NCBI RefSeq assembly: GCF_037094685.1
Contig: NZ_CP146614.1
Coordinates: 3,162,001 to 3,226,000 of the forward strand
DNA: 64,000 nucleotides
From: Massilia sp. METH4
GTDB taxonomy: Bacteria; Pseudomonadota; Gammaproteobacteria; Burkholderiales; Burkholderiaceae_D
Reading direction: 5' to 3'
This document shows positions 53,443 to 63,000 of the stretch, one piece after another. The notes beneath the pieces are model-generated. The model saw nothing but the letters and a program-made list of their open reading frames with translations, had not been told where the DNA came from and searched no databases. A program made the position numbers and the translations under genes. The number at the start of each line of letters is the position of its first letter. Position 1 is the stretch's first letter.

Positions 53443-54288
53443 TCAGACGTCGACGGCTTCGACCTGCGGCGTGAGCGCCAGGAGTGCGCGGAAGGCTTCG
53501 GCGAGCACGGCGGCGCTGGCGGTGGTGTAGCCGCGCAGGTGCGCGACGCCGGCGGGACGCAGCATGCCCGCGCCTTCGAGCAGGCGGGCGAGCTGGCGAG
53601 CGACGGCGTCGCCCGTGTCGATCAGTGTGACGGGCGCATCCGGATCATGGCTCGCGTGGCGCGCGACCACCTGGCGGATCGACTGCTCGACGAACGGGTA
53701 GTGCGTGCAGCCCAGCACCAGCGTGTCCGCGCCGCCATCGAGCAGCGGCACCACGTATTGTTCCAGCAGCGCCATCGTGCCTTCGCACCCCAGCTGCCCC
53801 AGCTCGATCTGGTCGACCAGGCCGATGCACGGTTGCAGCAGGAATTCGGCGCCGGTGGCGCCGGCGATCTGGTCGCGCAGGGCGAGGAACTTGGCGCTGT
53901 GCAGCGTGCGGTCGGTGGCGAGCACGCCGACCTTGCCGGACTTCGTCACCGCGGCGCCCGGCTTCAGGCCCGGTTCCACGCCCACGATGGGCATGCCGGG
54001 CCACTGCGCGCGGATTGCCTTGATGGCGGCCACGGTGGCGGTATTGCAGGCCACGACCAGCGCCTTGACGCCTTGCCCGAACAGGAATGCGGCGACCGCC
54101 AGCGAACGCTGGACCACCCATTCCTCTTCGCGGTCACCATAAGGCGCGTGACCGGAATCGGCGAAATAGATCAGGTGCTCGTGCGGCAACTGCGCGTGGA
54201 TGTGGCGCAGCACCGAGAGCCCGCCCACGCCGGAATCGAACACGCCGATCGGAGATTCGGCATTCACGGAGTGGACGGACTGGGTCAT
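53443..54288 (-). CDS. murI: Glutamate racemase
   Basis: MurI interconverts L- and D-glutamate for peptidoglycan synthesis, using two cysteines. This 281-residue copy has IGVFDSGVGGLSV near the N-terminus, ALVVACNTATVAA with the first catalytic Cys (about residue 84) and LVLGCTHYPF with the second (about residue 195), plus YFADSGHAPYG. It follows fumA by 18 bases on the same strand and probably shares its transcript. Confidence 0.96.
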   Translation of the reverse strand: MTQSVHSVNAESPIGVFDSGVGGLSVLRHIHAQLPHEHLIYFADSGHAPYGDREEEWVVQRSLAVAAFLFGQGVKALVVACNTATVAAIKAIRAQWPGMPIVGVEPGLKPGAAVTKSGKVGVLATDRTLHSAKFLALRDQIAGATGAEFLLQPCIGLVDQIELGQLGCEGTMALLEQYVVPLLDGGADTLVLGCTHYPFVEQSIRQVVARHASHDPDAPVTLIDTGDAVARQLARLLEGAGMLRPAGVAHLRGYTTASAAVLAEAFRALLALTPQVEAVDV

Positions 54289-54306
54289 GAGGGAGTTCCA
54301 GTCAGA

Positions 54307-55836
54307 TCAGGCGAGGGCGCCTTCGGCCTTCAGTTTCTCGATCTTCACGGACCATTCCTTCGGCCCGGTCTGGTGCACCGAGGTGCCGGTGGAATCGACG
54401 GCCACGGTGACCGGCATGTCGACCACGTCGAACTCGTAAATCGCTTCCATGCCCAGGTCTTCGAAGCCCACCACCCTGGCGTTCTTGATCGCCTTCGACA
54501 CCAGGTAGGCGGCGCCGCCCACGGCCATCAGGTACGCGGACTTGTGCTTCTGGATCGATTCGATCGCCGTCGGGCCGCGCTCGGCCTTGCCCACCATCGA
54601 GATCAGGCCCGTCTTCTCCAGCATCATGTCGGTGAACTTGTCCATGCGCGTTGCCGTGGTCGGGCCGGCCGGGCCCACTACCTCGTCGCCCACCGGGTCC
54701 ACCGGGCCCACGTAGTAGATCACGCGGTTGGTGAAGTCCACCGGCAGGGACTCGCCCTTGGCCAGCATGTCCTGGATGCGCTTGTGCGCGGCGTCGCGGC
54801 CCGTCAGCATCTTGCCGTTCAGGAGCAGGGTCTGGCCCGGCTTCCACGATGCCACTTCTTCCTTGGTCAGCGTGTTCAGGTCGACCCGCTTGGATTTCTC
54901 CGTATCGGCCGCCCACGACACGCTCGGCCAGTCGGACAGCTTCGGCGGCTCGATGTATGCCGGGCCGGAACCATCCAGCACGAAATGCGCGTGACGCGTG
55001 GCGGCGCAGTTCGGGATCATCGCCACCGGCTTCGAAGCCGCGTGGGTCGGGTACATATTGATCTTCACGTCCAGCACGGTCGTCAGGCCGCCCAGGCCCT
55101 GCGCGCCGATGCCCAGCGCGTTGATCTTGTCGCACAGCTCGATGCGCAGCTCTTCGAGCTTGTTTTGGGGGCCGCGCTTCTTGAGCTCATACATGTCGAT
55201 GTCTTCCATCAGCGACTCCTTGGCCAGCAGCATGGCCTTCTCGGCGGAGCCGCCGATGCCGATGCCCAGCATGCCCGGCGGGCACCAGCCGGCGCCCATC
55301 AGCGGCACGGTCTTGAGCACCCAGTCCACCAGCGAGTCGGACGGATTGAGCATCACGAACTTCGTCTTGTTCTCGGAACCGCCGCCCTTGGCCGCGACGG
55401 CCACGTCGACGGTATTGCCTTCCACCAGTTCCATGTGCACGACGGCCGGCGTGTTGTCCTTGGTGTTCTTGCGCTCGAAGTGCGGATCGGCCACGATCGA
55501 GGCGCGCAGCTTGTTGTCCGCGAAGTTGTACGCGCGGCGCACGCCTTCGTTCACCGCATCGGTAACGGTACCAGTAAAGCCCTCGAAGCGAACGCCCATG
55601 CCGATCTTCAGGAACACGTTGACCATGCCGGTATCCTGGCAGATCGGGCGCTTGCCTTCCGCGCACATGCGCGAGTTGGTCAGGATCTGCGCGATCGCGT
55701 CCTTGGCGGCCGGGCTCTGTTCCGCGTCATAGGCGCGGGCCAGGTGCTGGATGTAATCGGCCGGGTGGTAATAGCTGATGTATTGCAGCGCTGCCGCCAC
55801 GGATTCGATCAGGTCGTCTTGCTTGATGATGGTCAT
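54307..55836 (-). CDS. fumA: Fumarate hydratase class I (iron-sulfur dependent)
   Basis: This is a class I fumarase of 509 residues, interconverting fumarate and malate in the TCA cycle with a 4Fe-4S cluster. Cys residues in RPICQDTGMVN (about residue 105), GWCPPGM and PNCAATRHAHF are the likely cluster ligands. The N-terminal alpha domain and C-terminal beta domain (residues about 330-505, ending KAEGALA) are joined in one chain, as in the two-domain bacterial enzymes. It lies between yqhA and murI on the same strand with short spacers. Confidence 0.95.
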   Translation of the reverse strand: MTIIKQDDLIESVAAALQYISYYHPADYIQHLARAYDAEQSPAAKDAIAQILTNSRMCAEGKRPICQDTGMVNVFLKIGMGVRFEGFTGTVTDAVNEGVRRAYNFADNKLRASIVADPHFERKNTKDNTPAVVHMELVEGNTVDVAVAAKGGGSENKTKFVMLNPSDSLVDWVLKTVPLMGAGWCPPGMLGIGIGGSAEKAMLLAKESLMEDIDMYELKKRGPQNKLEELRIELCDKINALGIGAQGLGGLTTVLDVKINMYPTHAASKPVAMIPNCAATRHAHFVLDGSGPAYIEPPKLSDWPSVSWAADTEKSKRVDLNTLTKEEVASWKPGQTLLLNGKMLTGRDAAHKRIQDMLAKGESLPVDFTNRVIYYVGPVDPVGDEVVGPAGPTTATRMDKFTDMMLEKTGLISMVGKAERGPTAIESIQKHKSAYLMAVGGAAYLVSKAIKNARVVGFEDLGMEAIYEFDVVDMPVTVAVDSTGTSVHQTGPKEWSVKIEKLKAEGALA

Positions 55837-55861
55837 GACTGTTCTCTTGCGATTGGCTGGA

Positions 55862-56470
55862 TTAGTGGTTCTTGGAACCGTTTTGGCCGTGCGACATCAA
55901 GCGGTCGGTATATGCGATCGCCATGGCGGACAGCAGGAATGCGAGGTGGATGCAGGTTTGCGCGATCAACGTCTTTTCGGTGTAGACCTGAGCGTTGATG
56001 AAGGTCTTCAGCAGGTGGATCGACGAGATGCCGATGATCGCCGTTGCCAGCTTTGTCTTCAGCACCGAGGCGTTCACGTGCGACAGCCATTCCGGCTGGT
56101 CCGGATGGCCTTCGAGGTGCATGCGCGAGACGAAGGTCTCGTAGCCGCCCACGATCACCATGATCAGGAGGTTCGAAATCATGACCACGTCGATCAGACC
56201 CAGCACCACCAGCATGATGGTCGTTTCGTTCAGCTTGGTCGGCGGCGGCGCGCCCGGCACGGTCACGGCGGCGATGATGTGCTGCAGCGAGGCTTCGTTA
56301 CCCATCGCGGCACCGATCAGGTCCTTCAGTTCCACCCAGAAGTGGAACACATAGACGCACTGGGCCAGGATCAGCCCAAGATACAGCGGCAGCTGCAGCC
56401 AGCGGGACATGAAGATGAAGGCGGGAATGGGTCTCAGGGCGCGGCCGTTCGACTGCTTCGGATCGGTCAT
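55862..56470 (-). CDS. yqhA: YqhA family (UPF0114) inner-membrane protein
   Basis: This 202-residue membrane protein has about four hydrophobic helices (LPLYLGLILAQCVYVFHF, MLVVLGLIDVVMISNLL, and two near the C-terminus). It has the TIGR00645/UPF0114 pattern IMVIVGGYETFVSR and the C-terminal block VNASVLKTKLATAIIGISSI. The start at 56470 has GGAG eight bases upstream; an earlier ATG would add residues of no value. The function is unknown. It is the first gene of a three-gene leftward unit with fumA and murI. Confidence 0.9.
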   Translation of the reverse strand: MTDPKQSNGRALRPIPAFIFMSRWLQLPLYLGLILAQCVYVFHFWVELKDLIGAAMGNEASLQHIIAAVTVPGAPPPTKLNETTIMLVVLGLIDVVMISNLLIMVIVGGYETFVSRMHLEGHPDQPEWLSHVNASVLKTKLATAIIGISSIHLLKTFINAQVYTEKTLIAQTCIHLAFLLSAMAIAYTDRLMSHGQNGSKNH

Positions 56471-56594
56471 TGATTCGGGGCTCCGGTGGTAATGCGAATA
56501 AAAAACACCCGACATTCTACACCTGAGCGTTGCTTGCCGCAGCTCAAGGACTGGATTTCCGCCGCCCGCCGGGCAAGGTGTTGCGCCGCTTTCA

Positions 56595-56621
56595 TTGACC
56601 TTTAAGAATTATGGCTAGAAT
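56595..56621 (+). promoter_or_regulatory. Possible promoter of acs
   Basis: TTGACC (56595-56600) and TAGAAT (56616-56621) have a 15-base spacer, shorter than ideal. It is placed 117 bases ahead of the acs start. Confidence 0.35.
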
Positions 56622-56737
56622 GAAAGCATTGGCTTTGCCAGCCTATTTGCTACCTTACGCTGAGGGAAAGCGTGTAAGGGCTCTGTAAGCGCCCCGCCTT
56701 ACTGTCTTGGCAAACAACTACCACGATGGAGACAAGC

Positions 56738-58726
56738 ATGAACGCAGCTACCGAACAGCAGGGCCTCGTCGAAACGCGTATCTTCGCGCCGCCGGCGGAC
56801 TTCACCGCCAAGGCCGCCGTTGCCGGCATGGACGCCTACAACGCGCTGTGCGCCGAGGCCGAGCGCGACTACGAAGGCTTCTGGGCCCGCCTGGCGCGCG
56901 AACACGTGGAATGGCAAACGCCATTCACGCGCACACTCAACGAGGACAACGCCCCGTTCTACCGGTGGTTCGAGGACGGCAAGCTGAACGCCTCGTACAA
57001 CTGCCTCGACCGCAACCTCGCGAACGGCAACGCCGACAAGACCGCGATCATCTTCGAGGCGGACGACGGCGCCGTCACCAACGTCACCTACAAGGAGCTG
57101 CACGAGAAGGTGTGCAAGTTCGCCAACGGCCTGAAGTCCCTCGGGATCAAGAAGGGCGACCGCGTGGTGATTTATATGTCCATGTCGGTCGAAGGCGTGG
57201 CCGCCATGCAGGCCTGCGCGCGCATCGGCGCCACGCACTCCGTGGTGTTCGGCGGCTTCTCGGCCAAGAGCCTGCAGGAGCGCATCATCGACGCCGGCGC
57301 CGTGGCCGTGATCACGGGCGACGAGCAACTGCGCGGCGGCAAGCAGCTGCCGCTGAAAGCGATCGTGGACGAAGCGCTCGCCATGGGCGGCTGCGACACG
57401 ATCAGGAACGTGGTCGTATACAAGCGCACCGGCGGCAACGTAAACTTCCAGGAAGGCCGCGACATCTGGCTGTCCGACCTGGTAGACCAGCAATCGGCCG
57501 AATGCGAACCGGAATGGGTGGACGCTGAGCACCCGCTGTTCATCCTGTACACGAGCGGTTCCACGGGCACCCCGAAAGGCGTGCAGCACTCGACCGGCGG
57601 CTACCTGCTGTGGGCCGCGCTGACGATGAAGTGGACCTTCGACCTCAAGCCGGACGACGTGTACTGGTGCACCGCCGACATCGGCTGGGTGACGGGCCAC
57701 ACCTACATCGCCTACGGCCCCACGGCCGTCGGCGCCACCCAGCTGATCTTCGAAGGCGTGCCGACTTTCCCGCACGCGGGCCGCTTCTGGGAAAACGTGC
57801 AGAAGCACAAGGTAACGATCTTCTACACGGCCCCGACCGCGATCCGCTCGCTGATCAAGGCATCGGACGCGGACGAGAAAGTGCACCCGAAGAGCTACGA
57901 CCTGTCGTCCCTGCGCCTGCTGGGCACCGTGGGCGAGCCGATCAACCCGGAAGCATGGATGTGGTACTACCGTAACGTGGGCCGCGAACAGTGCCCGATC
58001 GTGGACACGTTCTGGCAGACCGAAACGGGCGGCCACATGATCACGCCGCTGCCGGGCGCCACGCCGATGGTGCCGGGCTCCTGCACGCTGTCGCTGCCGG
58101 GCATCATGGCCGCGATCGTCGACGAGTCCGGCGCCGACGTGCCGAACGGGCAGGGCGGCATCCTGGTCGTCAAGCGCCCATGGCCTTCGATGATCCGCAC
58201 CATCTGGAACAACCCGGAGCGCTTCAAGGCCGGCTACTTCCCCGAGGAGCTGGGCGGCAAGTACTACCTGGCCGGCGACGGCGCGATCCGCAACAAGGAC
58301 ACCGGGTACTTCACGATCACCGGCCGCATCGACGACGTGCTGAACGTTTCGGGCCACCGCATGGGCACGATGGAGATCGAGTCGGCGCTGGTGGCCAATT
58401 CGCTGGTGGCTGAGGCGGCCGTGGTGGGCAAGCCGGATGACACCACGGGTGAATCCATCTGCGCGTTCGTGGTGCTGAAGCAGCCGCGGCCGACAGGCGA
58501 GGAAGCCAAGCGCATCGCCGCCGAGCTGCGCACGTGGGTCGGCAAGGAGATCGGGCCGATCGCCAAGCCGAAGGAGATCCGCTTCGGGGACAACCTGCCG
58601 AAGACCCGCTCGGGCAAGATCATGCGGCGCCTGCTGCGCGTGCTGGCCAAGGGGGAGTCGATCACGCAGGATGTTTCGACGCTGGAGAATCCGGCGATTC
58701 TGGAGCAGCTCAAGGAAACGGCCTGA
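56738..58726 (+). CDS. acs: Acetate--CoA ligase (acetyl-CoA synthetase)
   Basis: Acs activates acetate to acetyl-CoA through an acetyl-AMP intermediate. This 662-residue copy has the AMP-binding motif [13 protein letters not shown] (about residue 268), the EPIN and [12 protein letters not shown] blocks and the acetylatable Lys in [11 protein letters not shown] near the C-terminus. The ATG at 56738 is chosen because a GGAG lies six bases ahead; the ATG at 56726 is the other option. It diverges from yqhA and is monocistronic. Confidence 0.97.
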   Translation: MNAATEQQGLVETRIFAPPADFTAKAAVAGMDAYNALCAEAERDYEGFWARLAREHVEWQTPFTRTLNEDNAPFYRWFEDGKLNASYNCLDRNLANGNADKTAIIFEADDGAVTNVTYKELHEKVCKFANGLKSLGIKKGDRVVIYMSMSVEGVAAMQACARIGATHSVVFGGFSAKSLQERIIDAGAVAVITGDEQLRGGKQLPLKAIVDEALAMGGCDTIRNVVVYKRTGGNVNFQEGRDIWLSDLVDQQSAECEPEWVDAEHPLFILYTSGSTGTPKGVQHSTGGYLLWAALTMKWTFDLKPDDVYWCTADIGWVTGHTYIAYGPTAVGATQLIFEGVPTFPHAGRFWENVQKHKVTIFYTAPTAIRSLIKASDADEKVHPKSYDLSSLRLLGTVGEPINPEAWMWYYRNVGREQCPIVDTFWQTETGGHMITPLPGATPMVPGSCTLSLPGIMAAIVDESGADVPNGQGGILVVKRPWPSMIRTIWNNPERFKAGYFPEELGGKYYLAGDGAIRNKDTGYFTITGRIDDVLNVSGHRMGTMEIESALVANSLVAEAAVVGKPDDTTGESICAFVVLKQPRPTGEEAKRIAAELRTWVGKEIGPIAKPKEIRFGDNLPKTRSGKIMRRLLRVLAKGESITQDVSTLENPAILEQLKETA

Positions 58727-58767
58727 GCCCGTGGCTTCGAGGTTTGCGAGAGGAGCCAGCGGCACTA

Positions 58768-58806
58768 GGGGACTGACCCCGGTTCTCGCGGTTGGGGTCT
58801 GTCCCC
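58768..58806. repeat. Palindromic repeat, family B-like
   Basis: Arms GGGGACTGACCCC and GGGGTCTGTCCCC can pair with one mismatch around an 13-base centre. It resembles the family B core but is rearranged. It lies just past acs. Confidence 0.7.
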
Positions 58807-58893
58807 GGGTCGTAGTCGCTGGCTGATGCGCACCTCTCTTGCTACCTCCAAGCCAGGCTATTGACCACGCTCGCAGCTTGCAGATAAAAAACT

Positions 58894-58921
58894 TTGCACT
58901 CTGCAGGCCACCTGCTATAAT
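58894..58921 (+). promoter_or_regulatory. Promoter of tRNA-Ser
   Basis: -35 TTGCAC (58894-58899) and -10 TATAAT (58916-58921) with a 16-base spacer, followed by a GC-rich discriminator typical of stable RNA promoters. Confidence 0.85.
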
Positions 58922-58949
58922 CTGCGCCTCTCGCGTTGCGGGAGAAGCA

Positions 58950-59040
58950 GGAGAGATGGATGAGTGGTTTAAGTCGCACGCCTGGAAAGCGTGTATAGGT
59001 TCATAGCCTATCGGGGGTTCGAATCCCCCTCTCTCCGCCA
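58950..59040 (+). tRNA. tRNA-Ser (anticodon GGA)
   Basis: This 91-base tRNA starts GGAGAGATGGATGAG and ends CTCTCTCCGCCA. The anticodon loop CTGGAAA carries GGA, and the extra-long variable arm (TATAGGTTCATAGCCTAT) is typical of class II serine tRNAs. The acceptor GGAGAGA pairs with TCTCTCC, and CCA is encoded. Its own promoter and terminator flank it. Confidence 0.97.
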
Positions 59041-59052
59041 GGAATACAATGG

Positions 59053-59082
59053 AAAAAGGCAACCCGCGGGTTGCCTTTTTTT
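59053..59082 (+). terminator. Terminator of tRNA-Ser
   Basis: Arms AAAGGCAACCC and GGGTTGCCTTT form a perfect stem around a tight centre, followed by a T-run. Confidence 0.9.
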
Positions 59083-59091
59083 ATTGTTTCA

Positions 59092-59138
59092 TGGCGGAGA
59101 GAAGCAAGGCGCCTGCGCGCCTTGCGTGGGGATTCGAA
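59092..59138 (-). repeat. Inverted, interrupted copy of the tRNA-Ser 3' end
   Basis: TGGCGGAGAGA (59092-59102) and GGGGATTCGAA (59128-59138) match the reverse complement of the tRNA-Ser 3' end (59018-59040) apart from one G at the junction. A 25-base insert between them contains a 9-bp hairpin GCAAGGCGC and GCGCCTTGC. It may be a recombination or integration scar. Confidence 0.6.
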
Positions 59139-59181
59139 GGGCGGAGCGTGCACGCGCAGCCCGACCCGAATCGCCACTTTG

Positions 59182-59227
59182 CCGTTGAAGCGTGGTCGTC
59201 CGCAAGCGGGCGACCACGCTTCAACGG
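59182..59227. repeat. Long perfect hairpin
   Basis: CCGTTGAAGCGTGGTCG (59182-59198) pairs exactly with 59211-59227. The stem extends inward with four more pairs (one G-U) to a CAAG loop. There is no T-run. Confidence 0.85.
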
Positions 59228-59412
59228 CGCCGCGCGCCGAGGGCGCGCGCTCGTCACTCCGTTCTCCTGCCTCGTGCGCCTCCAGCGCATGCCATGTCGA
59301 CATTTGCGGTTGACCTCAGCAAACTAAGTAAGCCATCGAGTACCAAGGGCGGTGTACAGTAGTGCCACCTACTACTGTCCATTAACATAGCGTTCGGCCT
59401 CCTGAAGAGCTA

Positions 59413-59856
59413 ATGTCAAGCACGACCCACATCCCCACATCGCTAGCCGCGATCGTCATGTTCAGCGCCGCACCAACGGCAGCAGCCCTGGACCGCCTGA
59501 TCGCCTGCCCAACAGAATTACCATCCCAATCCATCAAGATCACCGCCGCCGCCGGCTGGGTCCCCCGCATCGACTCCCCACTCAATCTTTACGCAGCCGG
59601 CATGTCCGCCGGCCCGCCAGGCTTCCAGCAAGTCCGCCCAGGCACCGAAATACGCCGCGACAAGGACTCGGTCACCACGAAGTACACCTTCGACCCCGAC
59701 ACGCGTCCGAACCACGTCTGGCTCAACTGCACATACGGCCAGGGCGGCGAACTCTCGATCTCCCGCCGCCTGGACGAGCGCACGAGGGAGTGCACGATCA
59801 CCATGTTCAAGCCCGTCCCCGGCGAGCCTCGCAAGATCGAAATGAAATGCAACTGA
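59413..59856 (+). CDS. STY0301-like hypothetical secreted protein
   Basis: This 147-residue exported protein has a signal peptide (SLAAIVMFSAAPTAAA). The mature part begins LDRLIACPTELPSQSI, then has WVPRIDSPLNLYAAG, TTKYTFDPDT and HVWLNCTYGQGG, a pattern shared with the STY0301 family of unknown function. Cys residues in ACPTE, NCTY, RECTI and KCN may form disulfides. Codons are richer in CCA, TCC and ACA than in neighbouring genes, so it may have been acquired. The Shine-Dalgarno is weak. Confidence 0.65.
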   Translation: MSSTTHIPTSLAAIVMFSAAPTAAALDRLIACPTELPSQSIKITAAAGWVPRIDSPLNLYAAGMSAGPPGFQQVRPGTEIRRDKDSVTTKYTFDPDTRPNHVWLNCTYGQGGELSISRRLDERTRECTITMFKPVPGEPRKIEMKCN

Positions 59857-60008
59857 CGACGAACCAGCCACGCCACGGCTCCTGGGGACGAGCCCCGCCC
59901 GTCAAGGAATGAAGGCGAGCCTACAGGAAATAGTAGCCCCCACCCGCGCGACCCCCACCCCTGCCGCGCACTAAACTACCCCCATCGCCAGCCAGCACGC
60001 CCCCGACC

Positions 60009-63000
60009 ATGGAGCACCCCGCACACCCGACAGCACCCAGCCCGCCCCCAGCCACCCAGCCGAGCCAGAACGAGATCCTGTTCCCCGTCGTCGGCATCGG
60101 CGCCTCCGCTGGCGGCTACGCGGCCCTGTCCACGCTGCTGCAGAACCTGCCGCCGGACCCCGGCATGGCACTGGTGATCATCCTGCACCTGCCGCCCCAC
60201 CTGCGCAGCAACGCCGACCGCGTGCTGCAGGGTTGCACGCCGCTACCCGTGGTGCAGGTCACGCACACGATGCCGATCCTGCCCAACCGGGTCTACGTGA
60301 TCCCGCCCGACCGCTCGCTGCGCATGGAGGATGGCCGCCTCGTGCCCGGCGAGCTCGATCGCAAGCTGGGCGACCCCACCACGATCGACCAGTTCTTCCG
60401 CACGCTGGCCATGGCGCACCGGGAAAAGGCCGTGGGGGTTGTGTTGTCGGGCATGGGGGCGGACGGCACCGCCGGCCTCGCGTGCATCAAGGAGCTGGGC
60501 GGCGTGTCCATCGTCCAGCTGCCGGAGGATGCCGAAGAGCGCAGCATGCCCCGCTCGGCGATCGAGTCGGGCATGGCGGACTTCGTGCTCACCGCGGCGC
60601 AGATTCCGCATCAGCTGCTGGAACTGCGCGACGTCAACCAGGTCATCCGCCGGCACGCGGAGGCGGGCAACGCGGCGGACGGCGTGCCGGTCGATGCAGG
60701 GCCCGACCCGCAGCGCACGGTGCGCGACATCCTCGCATTGCTGCATGCGTGCACCGGCCACGACTTTCGCGACCACAAGGAGCCCACGCTGCTGCGCCGG
60801 CTGGAGCGGCGCCTGCAGGTACGCGGCCTGCCCGACCTGCCGGCCTACCTGCAGCTGCTGCGGCGCGATGCGAGCGAACCGGCGGCGCTGCTGAAGGACC
60901 TGCTGATCGGCGTCACCCGCTTCTTCCGCGATCCCCACGCGTTCGATGCCCTCGAGCGCGTCGTGCTGCCGCGGCTGTTCCGCGATCGCCAGCCGGGGGA
61001 CGAGGTGCGCGCCTGGGTGGCCGCCTGCTCCACCGGCGAGGAGGCGTATTCGCTGGCCATGCTGCTGGACGGGCAGGTGGCCGGCACCACGCATCGCCCG
61101 TCGATCCAGGTATTCGCCTCGGATATCGATGCGCATGCGCTGCGCGCTGCGCGCAGCGGGAAGTATCCCGCGGCGATCGCGGCGGACGTGGCGCCGGGCC
61201 GGCTGGAGCGCTATTTCACGCGCGAGGACGACGGCTACCGCGTGCGCTCCTCGCTGCGCGACCAGATCCTCTTTGCCGAGCATAATGTGCTGCGCGACCC
61301 GGCGTTCTCGCGGCTGGACCTGATCACCTGCCGCAACTTCCTCATCTACCTGAACCGGGAAACCTACCGCTACGTGCTGCAGGTGTTCCACTTCGCGCTG
61401 AGTCCGGGCGGCTACCTGATGCTGGGCAGCGCCGAAAGCGCGGAGGAAGTGCTGCACCTGTTCGAGCCCATCGATGCCACGCATCGCATCTACCAGGCCA
61501 GGCCGCTCGCGCACGGCCGACCGCGGGTGCCGGTCCCGGCGCCGCGCCAGGCGCCGGGGCCGGTACCGGCGGCGGTGTGCGAGCACGCTCCGGCCGCGCC
61601 GCGCCCGAGCCACATGTTCTCGGTCGCCGAGATCCACCTGCGGCAGGCGGCGGCGCTGGCCCCGCCCAGCATCCTGGTGAACGCGCACAGCGAGATCCTG
61701 CACATCGCCGAAGGGGCGGGTGCCTACCTGCGGCACGCCGGCGGCGAACCGACCCGCGAATTGCTGGCGCTGGCGCCGCCCGGGCTGCGCATGGCGCTGC
61801 GGGTAACGTTGTTCCAGGCGGAGAAGAGCGGCAAGCCGGCTGCCACGGGCCCGGTGCACTACGCGAGCGAGGAGGGCAGCCGCTGCGTGGACGTCGCCGT
61901 GCACCCGTTCCGCGACGAGGGCGCCGGGGAAGCCCTGATGCTGGTGGTGTTCCGCGACGTCGTCGCGGCGACCCAGCAGGTGCCCGCCGGCCGGCCACAG
62001 GATCAGTCGCTTCTGGAACAGCTGTCGGAAGACCTGCACCAGACGCGCGCGCGGCTGCGCGAGACGATCGAGCAGGCCGAGGCCTCGATGGCCGAACTGC
62101 GCACCGCCAACGAGGAATGGCAGACCGCCGTGGAGGAACTGCGCGCGGCAACGGAAGACCGCGAGGCGGCCCAGGCCGAGCAGCTGTCCGCCAACGAGGA
62201 ACTGAAGACGGTGGTCCACCGGTTGCAGCTCGACCTGGCCGACGCCGCGCGCACCAACGACGACCTGGACAACCTGATCACGTCGTCGAACGTGGCCACG
62301 CTGTTCCTCGACCGCGACATGCGCATCCTGCGCTACACGCCGCGCGTGGCGGACCTGTTCAACGTGATCCCGGCGGACGTGGGCCGGCCGCTTCAGCACA
62401 TCACGAACCACCTCGACCGCCCTCAGCTGGCGGATGAAGCGGCCATGGTATTCAAGACGCTGCAGCCGCTGGAACGCGAAGCGCGCAGCACGGACGGGCG
62501 CGACTACATCGTGCGCGTGCATCCCTACCGCACGTCGCAGGACCGCATCGAAGGTGCCGTGATGACGTTCTTCGACATCACCGGCCGCCGCGTGGCCGAC
62601 GAGGCGCTGCGCCGCTCCGAAGAACGCTTCCGCACCCTCGCCGGCACCGCCCCGGCGCTGATCTGGCAGAACGACGAACGAGGCGACAACGTATTCATCA
62701 ACCGCTACTTTGCCGACTTCGCCGGCGGCGAGATGCACGGCGGCGGCTGGCATGCGATCGTGCATCCGGACGATGCCGACGAATACATCGGCAGCTACCT
62801 GGACGCCGTGCGCGAGCGCAGCGTCTTCCGCAACCGCGTCCGCCTGCGCCGGCACGACGGCCAGTGGCGCTGGATCGACAATCACGCCCAACCGCTGTTA
62901 GGGGCGGATGGCGCTTACCTGGGCCATGTGGGCGTGTCGCTGGACATCACGGACCTCATGCAGGCGCAGCAGGCGCTGGCCGACAGCGAGCGGCGCATGC

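Larger units (their letters stand above)
59041..59412. other. Intergenic region behind tRNA-Ser with tRNA-derived and hairpin elements
   Basis: This region holds the terminator (59053-59082), an inverted, split copy of the tRNA 3' end (59092-59138) and a long hairpin (59182-59227). The remainder is GC-rich and repetitive (GCGCGCGC-type stretches) until about 59300, then AT-richer. No convincing gene is seen; open frames here overlap the palindromes. Confidence 0.6.

Noticed and set aside
59049..59327. Small genes behind tRNA-Ser
   Set aside because: Several frames are open across the palindromes and the tRNA-derived sequence; the products are low-complexity and mirror each other on both strands.
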